From the NCBI GenBank assembly GCA_963691655.1, contig OY829326.1:73091235-73155234 (forward strand): a stretch of DNA of 64,000 nucleotides, read 5' to 3'. Position 1 is the stretch's first letter. Each line of letters begins with the position of its first letter. The notes under the pieces are model-generated. The model was not told the origin of the DNA and did not search any database. It saw only the letters and a list, made by a program, of their open reading frames with translations. A program made the position numbers and the translations under genes. Source of the DNA: Toxonevra muliebris (taxonomy: Eukaryota; Arthropoda; Insecta; Diptera; Pallopteridae). Shown here piece by piece: positions 1 to 9,913 of the stretch.

Positions 1-5
1 GGTTA

Positions 6-508
6 ACGCTCGTATCTATACAGTTTTTCGCGGTATTATACTGTTTTTTAGGCTCAAAAACCGCATACCGCCTTTTTTGCCAAAATTCCGCGTTTACACT
101 AAGAAAAAAAAAATAAAATTTTTGAATGCTACGAAACTCAAATTTATCAATCGCAATACAAAACGTCTGAGAGAACAATGGCAACTCGTTGCGAGTATAC
201 TTTTGATAGAAGTATAAACCTTGAAGGCGATTCTGATCGTCAAATGTAACTTGAAATATTCAAGCGTTGATGTCTATAAATACCTCACAGCAAATCTGGA
301 ATCGCTTCGTCAAATTTCTTCAAAGCACAAATTCAACACAGCTACAGAAGGACATATTAAAATGGTGAACGAAGACTATTCAGATGGTAAATTTTTATTG
401 AAAAAAATTGATACCGCGAAATATACAATTTTTTCAATTCAATTTACAGTTTTATAAAATTTTTTGGTAGAAATATACAGTTTTTGGTTCGAAAAAAGAT
501 ACGAGCGT
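6..508. mobile_element. TA-flanked MITE, Tc1/mariner-type
   Basis: The ends are perfect 12-bp inverted repeats (ACGCTCGTATCT at 6-17 and its complement at 497-508). Each is flanked by TA (4-5 and 509-510), the target duplication typical of the Tc1/mariner superfamily. Inside, ATACAGTTTTT occurs just inside both ends as a direct repeat. The middle (178-457) has short open stretches broken by stops, and I do not recognise a transposase. It is probably a 503-bp non-autonomous element, with superfamily assigned only from the TA duplication. Confidence 0.7.
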
Positions 509-619
509 TATGTATGGTGCATTACGCATTTATTTAGGTTGGGCTGTAAAACGAAAATACTACTCTTATGTTATTGTTGTTGTGTTGAACACACGCAACT
601 TCTTACCTATTTTTACCAG

Positions 620-708
620 CGTTAATGTCGACATAATCACATGAAACTAATATTGTATTATGTTCCAAGTTCCATTAAGTTTCATGTGAATATGTTGATG
701 TTAATGTC
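620..708. repeat. Imperfect hairpin, about 30-bp arms
   Basis: The arm at 620-651 (TTAATGTCGACATAATCACA...) is an imperfect inverted copy of 674-708. Only about 20 bases separate them. It may be a very small foldback element. No flanking target duplication was identified. Confidence 0.5.
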
Positions 709-838
709 AGTAAAGTGGGAGTTAAAATTGTTTTTTAGCGTATTAATATTTAGATTATTTTATGGAATATTTATAAAAAAAAGCATTGATCTCAGTGAGA
801 ATGAATTTTAATAGTTATATTTGTTTATTAATTTTTTT

Positions 839-1575
839 TGATGTGTAAACATTTTAGCTCACGGTATGGGCAAAATTTCAAATGTGTAAAATGTAAGAAT
901 AACTGTATCGTAAGATGTAAGATAACTGTAACGTCCAGTTCCCCTCTCGCTCGCACTACTGCGCGGCATGACTGTGCTACTCTAAACAACAAAGAGAAGA
1001 GAGAAGAGAAGAAGAGAGGGAGAAATTAAAATACGAGCGGAGTTTGTTTGTTTATGTTTCGATCAATTTACTCACTCATATATGTGCATACGAAAACAAA
1101 ATGTGTGTGTACATTTATTCGTGGCAGAATTATTTGTTGGTGTTAAACGTGTGGAGATCGACTATACCATGCAAGCAGAGAACTCGCCGTATCAAACACA
1201 GGCGTTTGATAGGCTTTGCATTCGGTTAGTTAGATTGGATTAAAATTAAATATTTTTTAAAATATAAAAACAATACCAAATGTTAATAATAAAGAATCTA
1301 GGTTTCAATAAATGTATTAACAAAATGTAGTGATAATGATAGAAAACCACGGTATTATAAAAATTTTGCTTTGTACATTAACCTTAGAAAGGCAACACTT
1401 TTTTATCTATGTAAATAGCAAAAATGTTAAACAGAAAAAATCAAACTTATTTATTATAAAATCACTTATTTACTTCAAAGAAAATACATTGTTTCTTATT
1501 TTTATTAAATTCAGTTGCTTTTCTAAGGTTAAATGCGGAAAGCATTTATCGTCGCCTGAGAATTGATTTGGCGTA
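839..1575. repeat. Duplicated segment A, copy 1
   Basis: This stretch is nearly identical to 15251-16036. Similarity starts abruptly at TGATGTGTAAAC and ends at GAATTGATTTGGCGTA. The short ORFs in it (for example 838-1029 and 1330-1566) are altered or broken in the other copy, so they are not supported as genes. The near-repeat GTAAGATAACTGTAACG occurs at about 892-932. It may be an unrecognised transposon or part of the segmental duplication that includes B and C. Confidence 0.8.
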
Positions 1576-2348
1576 TTTCAAATCGACATGAAGAAAAACT
1601 TAAAGCGCGGAAAAAAGATGCAATTGCAGTTGCGTATATGCGAGCATATCGTGCCCAATGCATTGAGTAAAAGAAAAATGATTCAACTACAACATATCAG
1701 CCCTATTCACGATTTGGTGCAAATGCAAAATATTTCTGTTATCACAACAACAACCACATACGATATGGAACAAAAATTTGCATTTGCATTGATGCAGGGC
1801 CATTTGCAATTTATAGTGAATTGGGCAATTATATATAAAAGATAATGATATCTAATAAATTTTTAAGTTTATAAAATAATTCTTTTAATTTGAATTATTT
1901 ACCTAAGCATATAGATTATACATCAAATCCCTATAAATGACTATACATATGTGAGCTTATGTATATGGCATTCAGTTGGTTTAACTGTTTACACATCAAA
2001 TTTCTTGCGTGCTTTGCACGCATCCATTGTTTTTTTTATTGTAACTTTTGTAACATGAACCACCATGTGTTTTTCGCGTATATTGGCGTTCTGACAATTT
2101 ACTTAAGGTTTAATTTTAGTTTAAGGGTATATATTCAAATATAATTTCCATTTTATACCAATATAGATTTTAGCTTTCGTAATTACTTACTCTTCCGTTC
2201 CTGGCAAATAATTTTATAAAATGCAATCTTTCTTCAGTGTTACAAAAAGCTGTTTTTTCATTTTTATTTACTGCCAAAAGAAGAATATGAATTATAGTAC
2301 TAAATACCCACAAAAAGTCGTTAAACGTCGCATTAAGAATTAAATTTT
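1576..2348. other. Gene-free stretch
   Basis: AT-rich unique sequence. An 85-codon open frame at 1588-1845 has no recognisable domain and no splice or copy support. Nothing else is supported. Confidence 0.5.
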
Positions 2349-2567
2349 TTAACCAACAGTGACACTGAAATAATCAACTAAAATTACGCAGTTTAAGTTT
2401 TGACAGTTTGTCTTACGAGTTTTACGTGCTTTATAATCCTTTTCTATGTTAGGTACAATTTTAAATTTGGAAATTCCATCACTGGTACTATGTCGTGTTC
2501 GTGCCGATAAGTTAGAGAATATCAACAGAAGAAAAGCAACAACACAATAGAGAGAAGATGACTGCAA
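2349..2567 (-). CDS. Hypothetical small secreted peptide (uncertain)
   Basis: This is an open frame of 72 codons. The first 22 residues look like a signal peptide: a short polar start, a hydrophobic core (VVAFLLLIF) and a small-residue cleavage region (SNLSA). The rest is basic (KARKTRKTN) with a C-x4-N-C pair of cysteines and no domain I recognise. It lies just outside a mariner element at 2659, and no paralogue exists in the window. It could be a genuine single-exon secreted peptide or a chance frame. The signal-like start is the only reason for listing it. Confidence 0.25.
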   Translation of the reverse strand: MQSSSLYCVVAFLLLIFSNLSARTRHSTSDGISKFKIVPNIEKDYKARKTRKTNCQNLNCVILVDYFSVTVG

Positions 2568-2658
2568 AACTTCAGAAAAATTTGTTATAAATATGGGTAT
2601 TCATGATCTGTAGTAAATGGTTTTGTATTATGCATTTTTGATAAATTTGATATTTGTA

Positions 2659-3903
2659 TTGGGAGTATGAATGTATAAACTCGTATTTTTTTCGTATTGT
2701 GAAAAAGTGATTATAAATTTATTCTTTAAAGTATTGTCCATCGTTAGCCACAACCTTTTCCCATCTTTCTGGTAGCATACGGATTCCGCGTCGAAAGAAC
2801 TCCTCATCTTTTGAGGCTATCCACGAATCGACACATTTTTTGAGTTCTTCGAAAGAACGGAAGTGCTGTTCAGCCAGGCCATGTGTCATCGATCGGAACA
2901 AGTGATAATCAGAAGGAGCAATGTCTGGAGAATACGGCGGGTGGGGTAGCACTTCCCATTTCAGCGTTTCCAAGTATGTTTTTACTTGCCTTGCAACATG
3001 CGGCCGAGCATTGTCGTGCTGAAGAATAACTTCGTCGTGTCTATTCTCATATTCTGGCCTCTTATCCTTTAATGCTCGGCTCAAACTCATCAATTGTAGT
3101 CGGTAACGGTCGCCAGTGATCGTTTCATTCGGTTTCAACAGCTCATAATACACGACACCTTTCATATCCCACCAAATACACAGCATGAGCTTCGATCCAT
3201 GGATGTTAGGCTTTGCCGTTGATGTTGATGCATGTCCGGGCGGTCCCCATGATTTTTTACGCTTTGGGTTATTGTAACGTATCCACTTTTCACCGCCAGT
3301 CACAATACGATGCATAAAACCCTTTCTTTTCTGTCGTTCAATCAGCAGTTCACATGTGAAAAGTCGTCGTTCGACGTCTCTCGGCTTCAATTCGTACGGC
3401 ACCCAATTTCCTTGCTTTTGAATCATTCCCAATGCTTTTAATCGTTTAGAAATGGTTGATTGATCAACCCCTAAAGATTCTGCAAGTTCTTGTTGCGTTT
3501 GACATAAATCTTCTTCGAGTAATGCCTTCAATTCTTCACCTTCGAACTTTTTCGGGCCGTCTGAACGTTCCCTGTCTTCAACATCAAAATCACCACTTTT
3601 GAAACGGGCATACCACACCTGACACATTCTAACGTCTACAGCACAGTCAGGATAAGCTTCAGTGAGTAAACGATGTGCTTTAGTTGCGTTTTTCTTTAAA
3701 TGGAAGAAGCAAATTAAAACTTCCCGCAAATGTTGTTTTGTTGGCACGAAATTCGATATTTTCAGCTATAGTAAAACACTTTTGTAAAATTATGAAAATT
3801 TTGGCGCTCTTCGAGATAGAATAGCTGTCAATGTCAAAAAAATGGCGCGTATGATAGATATGAAGTTAGTCACAATTACGAGTTTATACATTCATACTCC
3901 CAA
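2659..3903 (-). mobile_element. Full-length mariner element (1245 bp)
   Basis: The left end (2659-2685, TTGGGAGTATGAATGTATAA...) is repeated as a perfect 27-bp inverted repeat at 3877-3903. TA flanks both sides (2657-2658 and 3904-3905), the mariner target duplication. The transposase lies inside on the minus strand. Length, end structure and coding capacity match a complete mariner. The uninterrupted frame and identical ends suggest a fairly recent insertion. A deleted relative in the opposite orientation is at 13483-14195. Confidence 0.95.
2719..3747 (-). CDS. Mariner transposase with altered first catalytic Asp
   Basis: The 342-residue open frame is the usual mariner length. An N-terminal paired helix-turn-helix DNA-binding region spans about residues 1-110. 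The linker motif WVPYEL (115-120) corresponds to the family's WVPHEL. The DDE/D catalytic domain spans about 145-340. The second and third catalytic aspartates are present at 245 (HDNARPH) and 280 (YSPDIAPSDYHLF), with 34 residues between them, the mariner DD34D spacing. The first triad position reads TGGEKW instead of TGDEKW, so residue 152 is Gly (codon GGT where GAT is expected). That single change should abolish metal-dependent cleavage, so the protein is probably full length but inactive, though it could still bind its ends. The start is the first Met, and the frame is otherwise unbroken. Confidence 0.93.
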   Translation of the reverse strand: MPTKQHLREVLICFFHLKKNATKAHRLLTEAYPDCAVDVRMCQVWYARFKSGDFDVEDRERSDGPKKFEGEELKALLEEDLCQTQQELAESLGVDQSTISKRLKALGMIQKQGNWVPYELKPRDVERRLFTCELLIERQKRKGFMHRIVTGGEKWIRYNNPKRKKSWGPPGHASTSTAKPNIHGSKLMLCIWWDMKGVVYYELLKPNETITGDRYRLQLMSLSRALKDKRPEYENRHDEVILQHDNARPHVARQVKTYLETLKWEVLPHPPYSPDIAPSDYHLFRSMTHGLAEQHFRSFEELKKCVDSWIASKDEEFFRRGIRMLPERWEKVVANDGQYFKE

Positions 3904-3905
3904 TA

Positions 3906-4084
3906 GTTAATTAGATAATTCTATTGTAAATTTTGTATTCTATTTGTGTATTTGCCAATCAGCTGACACAAAAATGCGATGCTGCTATATTACTTGGTTT
4001 CTGATAGATCTTGAAGATTTTCAACAGTCAAATTTTTATTTTTTGATATGGTAGCACTGCAAATTAATTTCATGTGTTTCAGCT
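3906..4084. other. Short spacer
   Basis: AT-rich sequence between the mariner and the SINE, with no recognisable feature. Confidence 0.4.
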
Positions 4085-4093
4085 GATCACAAA

Positions 4094-4377
4094 GTGGTCG
4101 CCATAGTCTAGTGGTTAGTGTGTTGCCCTGCACGCAGAGGTTCTTCGGGTTCATATCTCGGCACGCTGAAAAATCAAAAATAGAAAATACAAATTTTTTC
4201 TACACGGCACTACCTATTGGCTGGCAATGGCAAACCTCCAAAAGTAAGAAAATGCCTATGAAAAGCTTTTCACGTCGCCGTTCGGATTCGGCATAAAACT
4301 GTAGGTACCTTCCATTCGTGTATAAATATAACTCACACACGCACAGGTGCTGTTGTACCCTAATAGTAGTAGTAGTA
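4094..4377 (+). mobile_element. tRNA-derived SINE, full length
   Basis: The head (about 4096-4165) resembles a tRNA. It has an A-box-like TAGTCTAGTGGTTAGTG and a B-box-like GGTTCATATCT, the internal promoter of RNA polymerase III. A tRNA-unrelated body follows (TTCGGATTCGGCATAAAACTG and onward), and the 3' tail is (TAG)n at about 4362-4378. Flanks GATCACAAA (4085-4093) and GATTACAAA (4378-4386) look like a target duplication with one mismatch. A close relative lies inverted at 53191-53461. Confidence 0.88.
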
Positions 4378-4386
4378 GATTACAAA

Positions 4387-4744
4387 AACAATTGAATAAA
4401 ACATGAACAACGAAGATTCTGGCTGCGATTTTTGCTCACAAATTTACTACAGTAGACGTTCACAAAATGGTGTGTATAAAGGTTGTATATTTCGCATAAG
4501 TTTACTACAATACACCACATCGTGAATACCGTTAATATTTTCTAATAATTTTCAAACCACACTATTAGCAGCTGAAAAACATGTATACAATCAGAACCTG
4601 ATGATAACACAAAATAATGTGTTGCGCGTTTAATGAAGTATTAGTTATCTTCTAGCGATAGAGAATATTTTAAATTCATTCAGTAATAAATTGGGAACAA
4701 AACCAAAAAAATGTTCATTGAAACTTGATTTAATTGATTTATTA
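4387..4744. other. Gene-free stretch with a tiny cysteine-containing ORF
   Basis: A 40-codon plus-strand frame at 4403-4525 contains C-D-F-C like the start of a zinc finger, but it has no histidine pair. It is too short to support as a gene. The rest is AT-rich. Confidence 0.3.
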
Positions 4745-5251
4745 TTATTGGCTATTGGTGCGTGAATGATATGCCCAACTATTAAATAAAATATTTTTAT
4801 CGGAATACTCATAATATTTACTTAATTCTATCGCCTCATTTATCGATGCTGCTGATGTTGTGGGTGCTGTTGATAATGATGCTACTGATGCTGACGGTGT
4901 ATTTGATGAAGATATTGGTGATCTTGCTGCTGATGATGTAGATGGTGGAGTTGTTGTTATTGGTGCTTCCGTTGGTGTTATTTTTGATGGTGTTGCTGCT
5001 TTCGTTGGTGTTATATTTGTTGTTGCGTTTGATGTTGTTGATGATGATATTGTTGGTATTGCTATCACTGTTTTAGCTTCATGTACCGAACGAGCATGAG
5101 CTTTCAAATTGTCCGCTCGGGAAAACTTTTTAAAACAAATTTCACATTTAAAAGATGTCTTGGCATTGTTATGCTTATTAACCATATGCCGTTTTAAATT
5201 GAAGGAGGTTATTAAAATATCACCCCAATAATCGCAAATTTTTGCACACAT
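4745..5251 (-). CDS. Two-finger C2H2 zinc-finger protein, possibly a broken retrocopy or exon
   Basis: The frame has 168 codons. Finger 1 (about residues 5-27) has the first Cys and both zinc-binding His (F-N-L-K-R-H-M-V-N-K-H), but its second Cys is replaced by Trp (C-D-Y-W, codon TGG). Finger 2 (about 35-58) is complete: C-E-I-C, then N-L-K-A-H-A-R-S-V-H. Residues 60-140 are Ser/Thr/Pro/Ala-rich low complexity, and a short conserved-looking C-terminus follows. A pair of fingers like this, close to the C-terminus, is typical of BTB-zinc-finger proteins (broad, fruitless and lola type), but no BTB domain is in reach upstream. It may be a terminal exon whose earlier exons lie outside the recognised sequence, or a decaying copy. 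The loss of a zinc ligand favours decay. Confidence 0.6.
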   Translation of the reverse strand: MCAKICDYWGDILITSFNLKRHMVNKHNNAKTSFKCEICFKKFSRADNLKAHARSVHEAKTVIAIPTISSSTTSNATTNITPTKAATPSKITPTEAPITTTPPSTSSAARSPISSSNTPSASVASLSTAPTTSAASINEAIELSKYYEYSDKNILFNSWAYHSRTNSQ

Positions 5252-5894
5252 TTTGAATCACAAGTTTTTTCCCGTTTTTTTTAACATTTGACATATATTT
5301 ATTTGAATATAGTATTCGAACTAATTTAACTTTGTAAACATATGATGCTCTCACATAAAGAAAACTTTGAATACTATTTATTTGTTTGCAAAACCATAGC
5401 CATATAAGCTGTGACGACATAAAATTATTATAATTTTAATCGCACAACCCTAGTCCACTAATACATATATACACTTATACAGCGTTAATACAAAGATTAA
5501 TATTTATATTATATACAATTATGTAATTAATTTATATATTCTACGGTAAAATTTTACCAACAATTCACATCTACAGAACGGAAACTAAACGGTACAACAG
5601 GTGGAAAGTTTTTATAAAAGGACATGCGTCAAACTGAACAAGACACTCGGACTCAAACTTAGATCGTGGTCTAAGGTGGTTACAGTGTTCTCTATCGTAA
5701 GCTTATATGTAATAAACCTTACCGATGCATCTGCACGGAAGGATAGTATAGAGTCGTTAGTTTATATCAGCAGAGCGTACGCATGCTTGGTTCTTCGTAA
5801 TTCATTTTTCATTAGTACACATTTACATATCATGTAAATGGCCACCATGGCTCCTTTGGCATTGTAGCGCTCTCTTCTCTAAATTTTCAAAGAC
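5252..5894. other. Gene-free stretch
   Basis: AT-rich. An open frame at 5601-5837 has no recognised domain. Nothing is supported here. Confidence 0.4.
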
Positions 5895-6400
5895 CTATTG
5901 GCATAAAGCCGACTTCACTTCCACTATGGCGGCACTAATGTTGACTTTTAGGTCTCGAATCGTTAGAGGGTCGCTGGCATAAACTTTACTTTTAACAAAA
6001 CCCCAACAAATCGCATGATCTTGGCTGCCAATTGATGTCGCCAAAAACGTGAAATTACATGGCCTGGAAATTTGGTATGTAATAAGTCTGCAAATATCCA
6101 TGAAGTATGATTCGTTGCTCCATTCTGTTGAAAGTATACGTCCTCCGTGTCAATATAAACCAATTCCGGAAAGAAAAAATCGTTCATAATGGCACGATAT
6201 CGGGGTCCATTGACAGTAACCGTCTCACTTTCTTCGTTTTCCGTCTCATCGGGCCGAATAGCCCGATGACACCGCTCTTGAGTCTCGAGCGGGTTTTTCG
6301 AGCCTCAGATATGACAGTTGTGCTCATCCGAAAAAATGATTGGTTGGCAAAAATTCCGACTTACTGCCCTGTTTACCAGCACGCAATCAGGGCGCCAAAA
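5895..6400 (-). pseudogene. Decayed Tc1-like DDE transposase fragment
   Basis: Conserved blocks of a widespread Tc1/mariner-related insect transposase can be read in order, but in different minus-strand frames. At about 6305-6335 is FFSDEHN, which fits the first catalytic Asp block. At about 6190-6225 is VTVNGPRYR, then FFFPEL and DIDTEDVYFQQNGATNHTS, where the family has QQDGAT, so the second catalytic Asp is Asn here. A frame change leads to RDLK-type sequence at about 5900-5960. The third Asp block (family: RSCDLTPLD) is corrupted. It is a dead fragment with frameshifts and missing ends. A smaller fragment of the same protein family lies in the MITE at 51630-51989. Confidence 0.82.
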
Positions 6401-7148
6401 TAATCTATACAATTAAATATTCGAAAAACTTTTTTCCACGATATGGATTAATTCGATTTTGAAGGGAAATAATCTATATACATATATTTAATTTCGTATG
6501 GACTATTTCCGTTAAAGACCGAAATATTATATACAGCTCCTGTCAAAAAAAGAAGTAAGTGATGAAAAATGTTTCACATCATTAAAAAAATAATTTTTTA
6601 GTTGTATGTATATTTATATAATGTTTAGATATTAATAACAGCTTGAGGTCTTTAATACTTGTAACAAAAATATTGGTCAAAAAGTAGCATTGCTTGTAAT
6701 AAAATAGAGATAGGAACAATATATTTACTTAGTAGACACATCGGTGGAGCATATAGTCAACTATTACTCCGTATCTCCCTACCGGAGTCGCTTGCCATTC
6801 TATTATCACGGGAGCACACAGACTCTCCAAAGTTGTTGGTATTATTTTGAAAACCACTACTCACTAAAAAAAAAGATTATGTAGATTGAATGAAGACAGA
6901 CATTGCTAATAACACAGTGCAACAAAATTTTAACTTTTAACTTGCGAATTTTATAGTAATTTCTATAATCTCTGTATTTTTTGTTTGTTTGATAACAGTA
7001 CCATCACGTTAGAAAACCAAATACTGGAACTGTAGACCAATTATATGTGGAGCCAACAAAACATTTTGTTATCTTAACCAATTAAATAATTTTTTTTATA
7101 ATCTAAATTCGGTTTTTGCATTATTCTGGGGAATGTGTACTTCGTATG
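6401..7148. other. Gene-free stretch
   Basis: AT-rich sequence without a supported feature. Confidence 0.4.
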
Positions 7149-7671
7149 CAGGCCCGACGAGAGGGGGGTGGGTCGGGTGGGATTCCCACCGGGTCCGAAG
7201 TGTTTGAGGGGGCCCGGATTTCAATCCAAATCCTAAAATCCAGAAAAACTTTAACAAGCGTCTATGCGTCTAAAAATTGAATAACAAACAATGAAAATTA
7301 TTTATCGGGTTAATCATCTATCAATCGTGAAGACATTTTGCAGACGGGCCCGGGTCCCATTTTAAAAAAGAATAAAAAACTTCCATCGATCCTGCTCAAC
7401 TCAAACTAGAGTGTCAAGTTTACCCACTCTACGCCTGGAAGCGAAATTAGCAAGAAAATTATGAGAGTTGATAAGAAAAACTTTTAATGTAATTAAAGTA
7501 AAATGGAAACTTATTATACAGATACTTATTCATAAAGTACAGAATAAATTTTGTTTTTTGATATTTGTTCTTGTATTTTGATATATTCCGAATTCTAAAA
7601 CACATTCCTTAGTAAGGGGGGGAACCCAGAGATTATCACCACCGGGCCCGAATTTTCTCTCGACGGCCCTG
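7149..7671. mobile_element. hAT-like non-autonomous element with GC-rich ends
   Basis: The left end is CAGGCCCGACGAGAG and the complement of the right end is CAGGGCCGTCGAGAG, two differences in 15 bases. Both are followed inward by G/C-rich sequence (ACCGGGTCC and GGGCCCGGT) that contrasts with the AT-rich interior. The left subterminal region includes the hairpin GGTGGGATTCCCACC (7178-7192). CAGGG-type ends fit the hAT superfamily. No clean 8-bp duplication is visible (TTCGTATG against CCTTATGT), so the copy is old or the flanks have changed. Confidence 0.65.
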
Positions 7672-7713
7672 CCTTATGTCATTTCATGTTCTAAGACCCC
7701 TCATAACTTTTAA

Positions 7714-7945
7714 CGAAAAACATTTTCGCCAAAGACAGCATAGTATTTTTTCAACGGGTTTTCTTATCGGCCATTTATCGAAAAAGGGGGTGTAAAATCC
7801 TATTTTCGAGAGGAATGGTAGGAGTTGGAAGAAAAGTGCATATGCAAAAATTATTTAACTATTTGTGCTTAACACCTTTGCTTCAGACATCAAATTTATA
7901 TCTGTTAAACTAAAGACCCCATTTTTCTGACTTAAGGTTTATATC
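7714..7945. repeat. Repeat D, copy 1
   Basis: Strongly similar to 14430-14672. The shared core includes AAAAAGGGGGTGTAAAATCC and AGTGCATATGCAAAAATTAT. It lies outside segments A-C and in a different relative order, so it may be an independent dispersed repeat. Function unknown. Confidence 0.7.
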
Positions 7946-8199
7946 GTTGGAGAATTAGATGTGATGGAGAAAAACTGAGTACGCAGTCGTGATAAGCGAC
8001 CATTCTCCCCCCTTTACGCTTCTTGGGAGCTTAGGGCTTCTCTTAAGAATTGTGCCTAGTATTTGTTTCATTAATCATTTTGTTATTATCTGGACAAGTG
8101 ATTGGCTTACTGCAGATGACCCTGAATTGATGTGGCTGCCATCTTTTGACTCAGGATCACTGTTTTTCACCAACTGACACCGGTTTGTGTCAAGGATGA

Positions 8200-8426
8200 C
8201 ATTTGGATGATATACAGTTGTGTGGTGAACGTGGGGGATTTGCCTGTTTCATGCCATTACCCTCAAGATGGCACTTGTTGTGTATGTATTCGCTATAATG
8301 GACGTCGACTAGCGATACGCAGATAGCTTTTTGGGCTATTAGTTGTACTTGAAAAATGCCTTTGCCGGGACTCGAACCTGCGACCTCTGAGATGATAGTC
8401 TAGCACGCTGCCACAAGATCATCGAG
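8200..8426 (-). mobile_element. tRNA-derived SINE split by a hAT-like MITE
   Basis: On the minus strand a tRNA-like head reads from about 8722 (interrupted) through 8426 to 8357. It has an A-box-like TCTTGTGGCAGCGTGC and a perfect B box GGTTCGAGTCC (8368-8378), then GGCAAAGGCA at the tRNA 3' end. A tRNA-unrelated body follows to about 8200, and its 3' limit is uncertain. The head is cut at its 5' side by the MITE at 8427-8711, whose 8-bp duplication lies within the head. This SINE family differs in body from the one at 4094 and 53191. Confidence 0.65.
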
Positions 8427-8711
8427 CACTCAGCGCTTTTCCCGCTAAATTTAGTCCTTTTTGAAAATTACTTCATTTAAAAATTAGTTTATATAAAAAA
8501 AAAAATTTAATATACCATGTTTTTATAACGGACTAAAAAGTATAAAATAATTTTTCCTAGCCCCATACAGATTGTCTTGAAAATATGTAATTGTGAATTT
8601 TAGTAGGTCTAAAAATATTTGCATGATTTAAAAATAAAAGGGTGGGAAAAAATTTTTGCGCTTTTATTCTTCATTTTAGCGGATTTTGAAAAACAAAAGT
8701 TGGCCACACTG
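8427..8711. mobile_element. hAT-like MITE (285 bp) with 8-bp target duplication
   Basis: TCATCGAG is repeated exactly at 8419-8426 and 8712-8719. The right end CCACACTG, preceded by ACAAAAGTTGG, matches the larger element at 48490-49668. The left end (CACTCAGCGCTTTTCCCGC) matches too, except that it lacks about ten bases (GTGTGGCTAA) next to the terminus. The interior is AT-rich and non-coding. It inserted into the tRNA head of a SINE. Confidence 0.88.
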
Positions 8712-8989
8712 TCATCGAGCCCTAAATTACTATAAAACCGTTGGAAAATCTTGCGCGTAAAATTGTTGTTGCCCCTTTCCATTATATTTAATAAGTGTTT
8801 TTTATGAATAACCCAACAGATCAAAGGTTGGAGAAAAATAATAAACGTTCTTTAGCGATGAACGATACACAAATTTTTTAAATTCTCACTTATTTTTGTG
8901 GCTGTTCACACGAACTCCTGTCTGAAAGAGAGGTAGAAAAAATAGGCAGTAAGAAAGATACAGATACTCGCCTGTTTTCAGACAGGCGT
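8712..8989. other. Unique spacer with a repeated 35-bp block
   Basis: CCTAAATTACTATAAAAC and adjoining bases (about 8720-8752) recur twice at 50507-50600 beside another tRNA-like SINE. At 8920-8990 GTCTGAAAGAG and TTTTCAGACAGGCG form a weak inverted repeat. No gene is supported. Confidence 0.4.
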
Positions 8990-9117
8990 TCATGCTTGCG
9001 CCCGTGTAAACATCCACTTATAATACTTAAAATTTACGTAGGTACAATCCTTATTTGATACACAAATGTTTTCATTTAAAATGCATAGGATTAACAATGG
9101 AAAACCATCAAACTCAC

Positions 9118-9274
9118 GATGCTGTCCCAGTCCTGCACTTATTTCACGCCAAGCGTGAATTTTCATATAGCGATTGGAAAAGAAATTATCACGATTATTC
9201 CATAGAAATTCTTTTTCACGCACCAATTTTATTAAATTAAAACGAATATTTCGTTGTTTTTCGTTTGCTAACAT
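9118..9274 (-). CDS. First half of a MADF domain (exon with GTGAGT donor)
   Basis: The frame begins MLANEKQRN and continues LIKLVREKEFLWNNRDNFFS, then HAWREISAGLG. This matches the N-terminal half of the MADF domain, a Myb/SANT-like DNA-binding fold of fly regulators such as Adf-1: L-I-x-L-V ... L-W-x3 ... A-W-x-E-I. The coding match stops at a strong splice donor, CATC|GTGAGT, in phase 1. The segment-C MADF exons also end in phase 1, supporting a family intron. The second half of the domain (typically with W-K-x-L-R) was not found downstream on the minus strand, where a SINE and a MITE have inserted. It is probably an exon of a paralogue that is now fragmentary. Confidence 0.6.
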
Positions 9275-9410
9275 AATTTCTATTAGTTGTATTTTATTGT
9301 TTTGTTTTGAATTCTTAATTAATGAATTTTAGAAAACTTCTACTTTATTCGTTGGATGTCTCACACTCTGCCATTCAGCGCACTCACACATTTCAACTAA
9401 CTGAAAAGTA

Positions 9411-9913
9411 ACACACGCACAAATAAATAGACAAACAACTTTTACTCTTGTCTGGCAAATGGGAGGAAAACAAACCAGTTTTTGTGTGGAAAAAGAGTAA
9501 AAGAGAGCGTGAGAGCGTTGTCGTTGCTGTTGTAAGCAACGTCAGGGATACCACGTGACATAATTTTATGCTAGAATAGAAATATTTTTTCATACATGAA
9601 ATATTTCACAAATAAATGTTGCAACCATTTATGGTTCTTCGTCCCCAATTTTTTTTTTTTTTAATTTTTAAATTTCGGTCAAGTAAAGCTAAAACATAAT
9701 ATAATAAATCGGTATTGATAGTTTTTGGAAATAAATATAATTACTGTCAAAAACAAAAAATTATTTAAAATGCTAAATTTGTTTATGCTTAAGAATGGAA
9801 AAGTTTCTTTCTACGTTAGAAATTAACAAAATTATATAAAAAAGTACAAATGTACCCAGTAAATGATTTAGGATTTTACCATACAGGTGGTTTTGAGCTT
9901 TTATATTTTTTAC
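9411..9913. repeat. Duplicated segment B, copy 1
   Basis: Nearly identical to 16410-16937, starting at CACAAATAAATAGACAAACA and ending at GGTTTTGAGCTTTTATATTT. The copy at 16.4 kb has a short insertion (about 16780-16810) that contains CGGGACTCAACCC, the complement of a tRNA B-box-like sequence. This copy lacks it. The minus-strand ORF at 9393-9593 is not conserved through its length and is not a gene call. Confidence 0.8.

Noticed and set aside
4857..5099. Plus-strand Asp/Val/Gly-rich ORF opposite the zinc-finger gene
   Set aside because: It is the complement of the Ser/Thr-rich tail of the minus-strand gene.
8357..8426. Functional tRNA gene
   Set aside because: Boxes A and B are present, but the sequence is joined to a SINE body and split by a MITE; the same applies to heads at 4096, 40440, 50530 and 53400.
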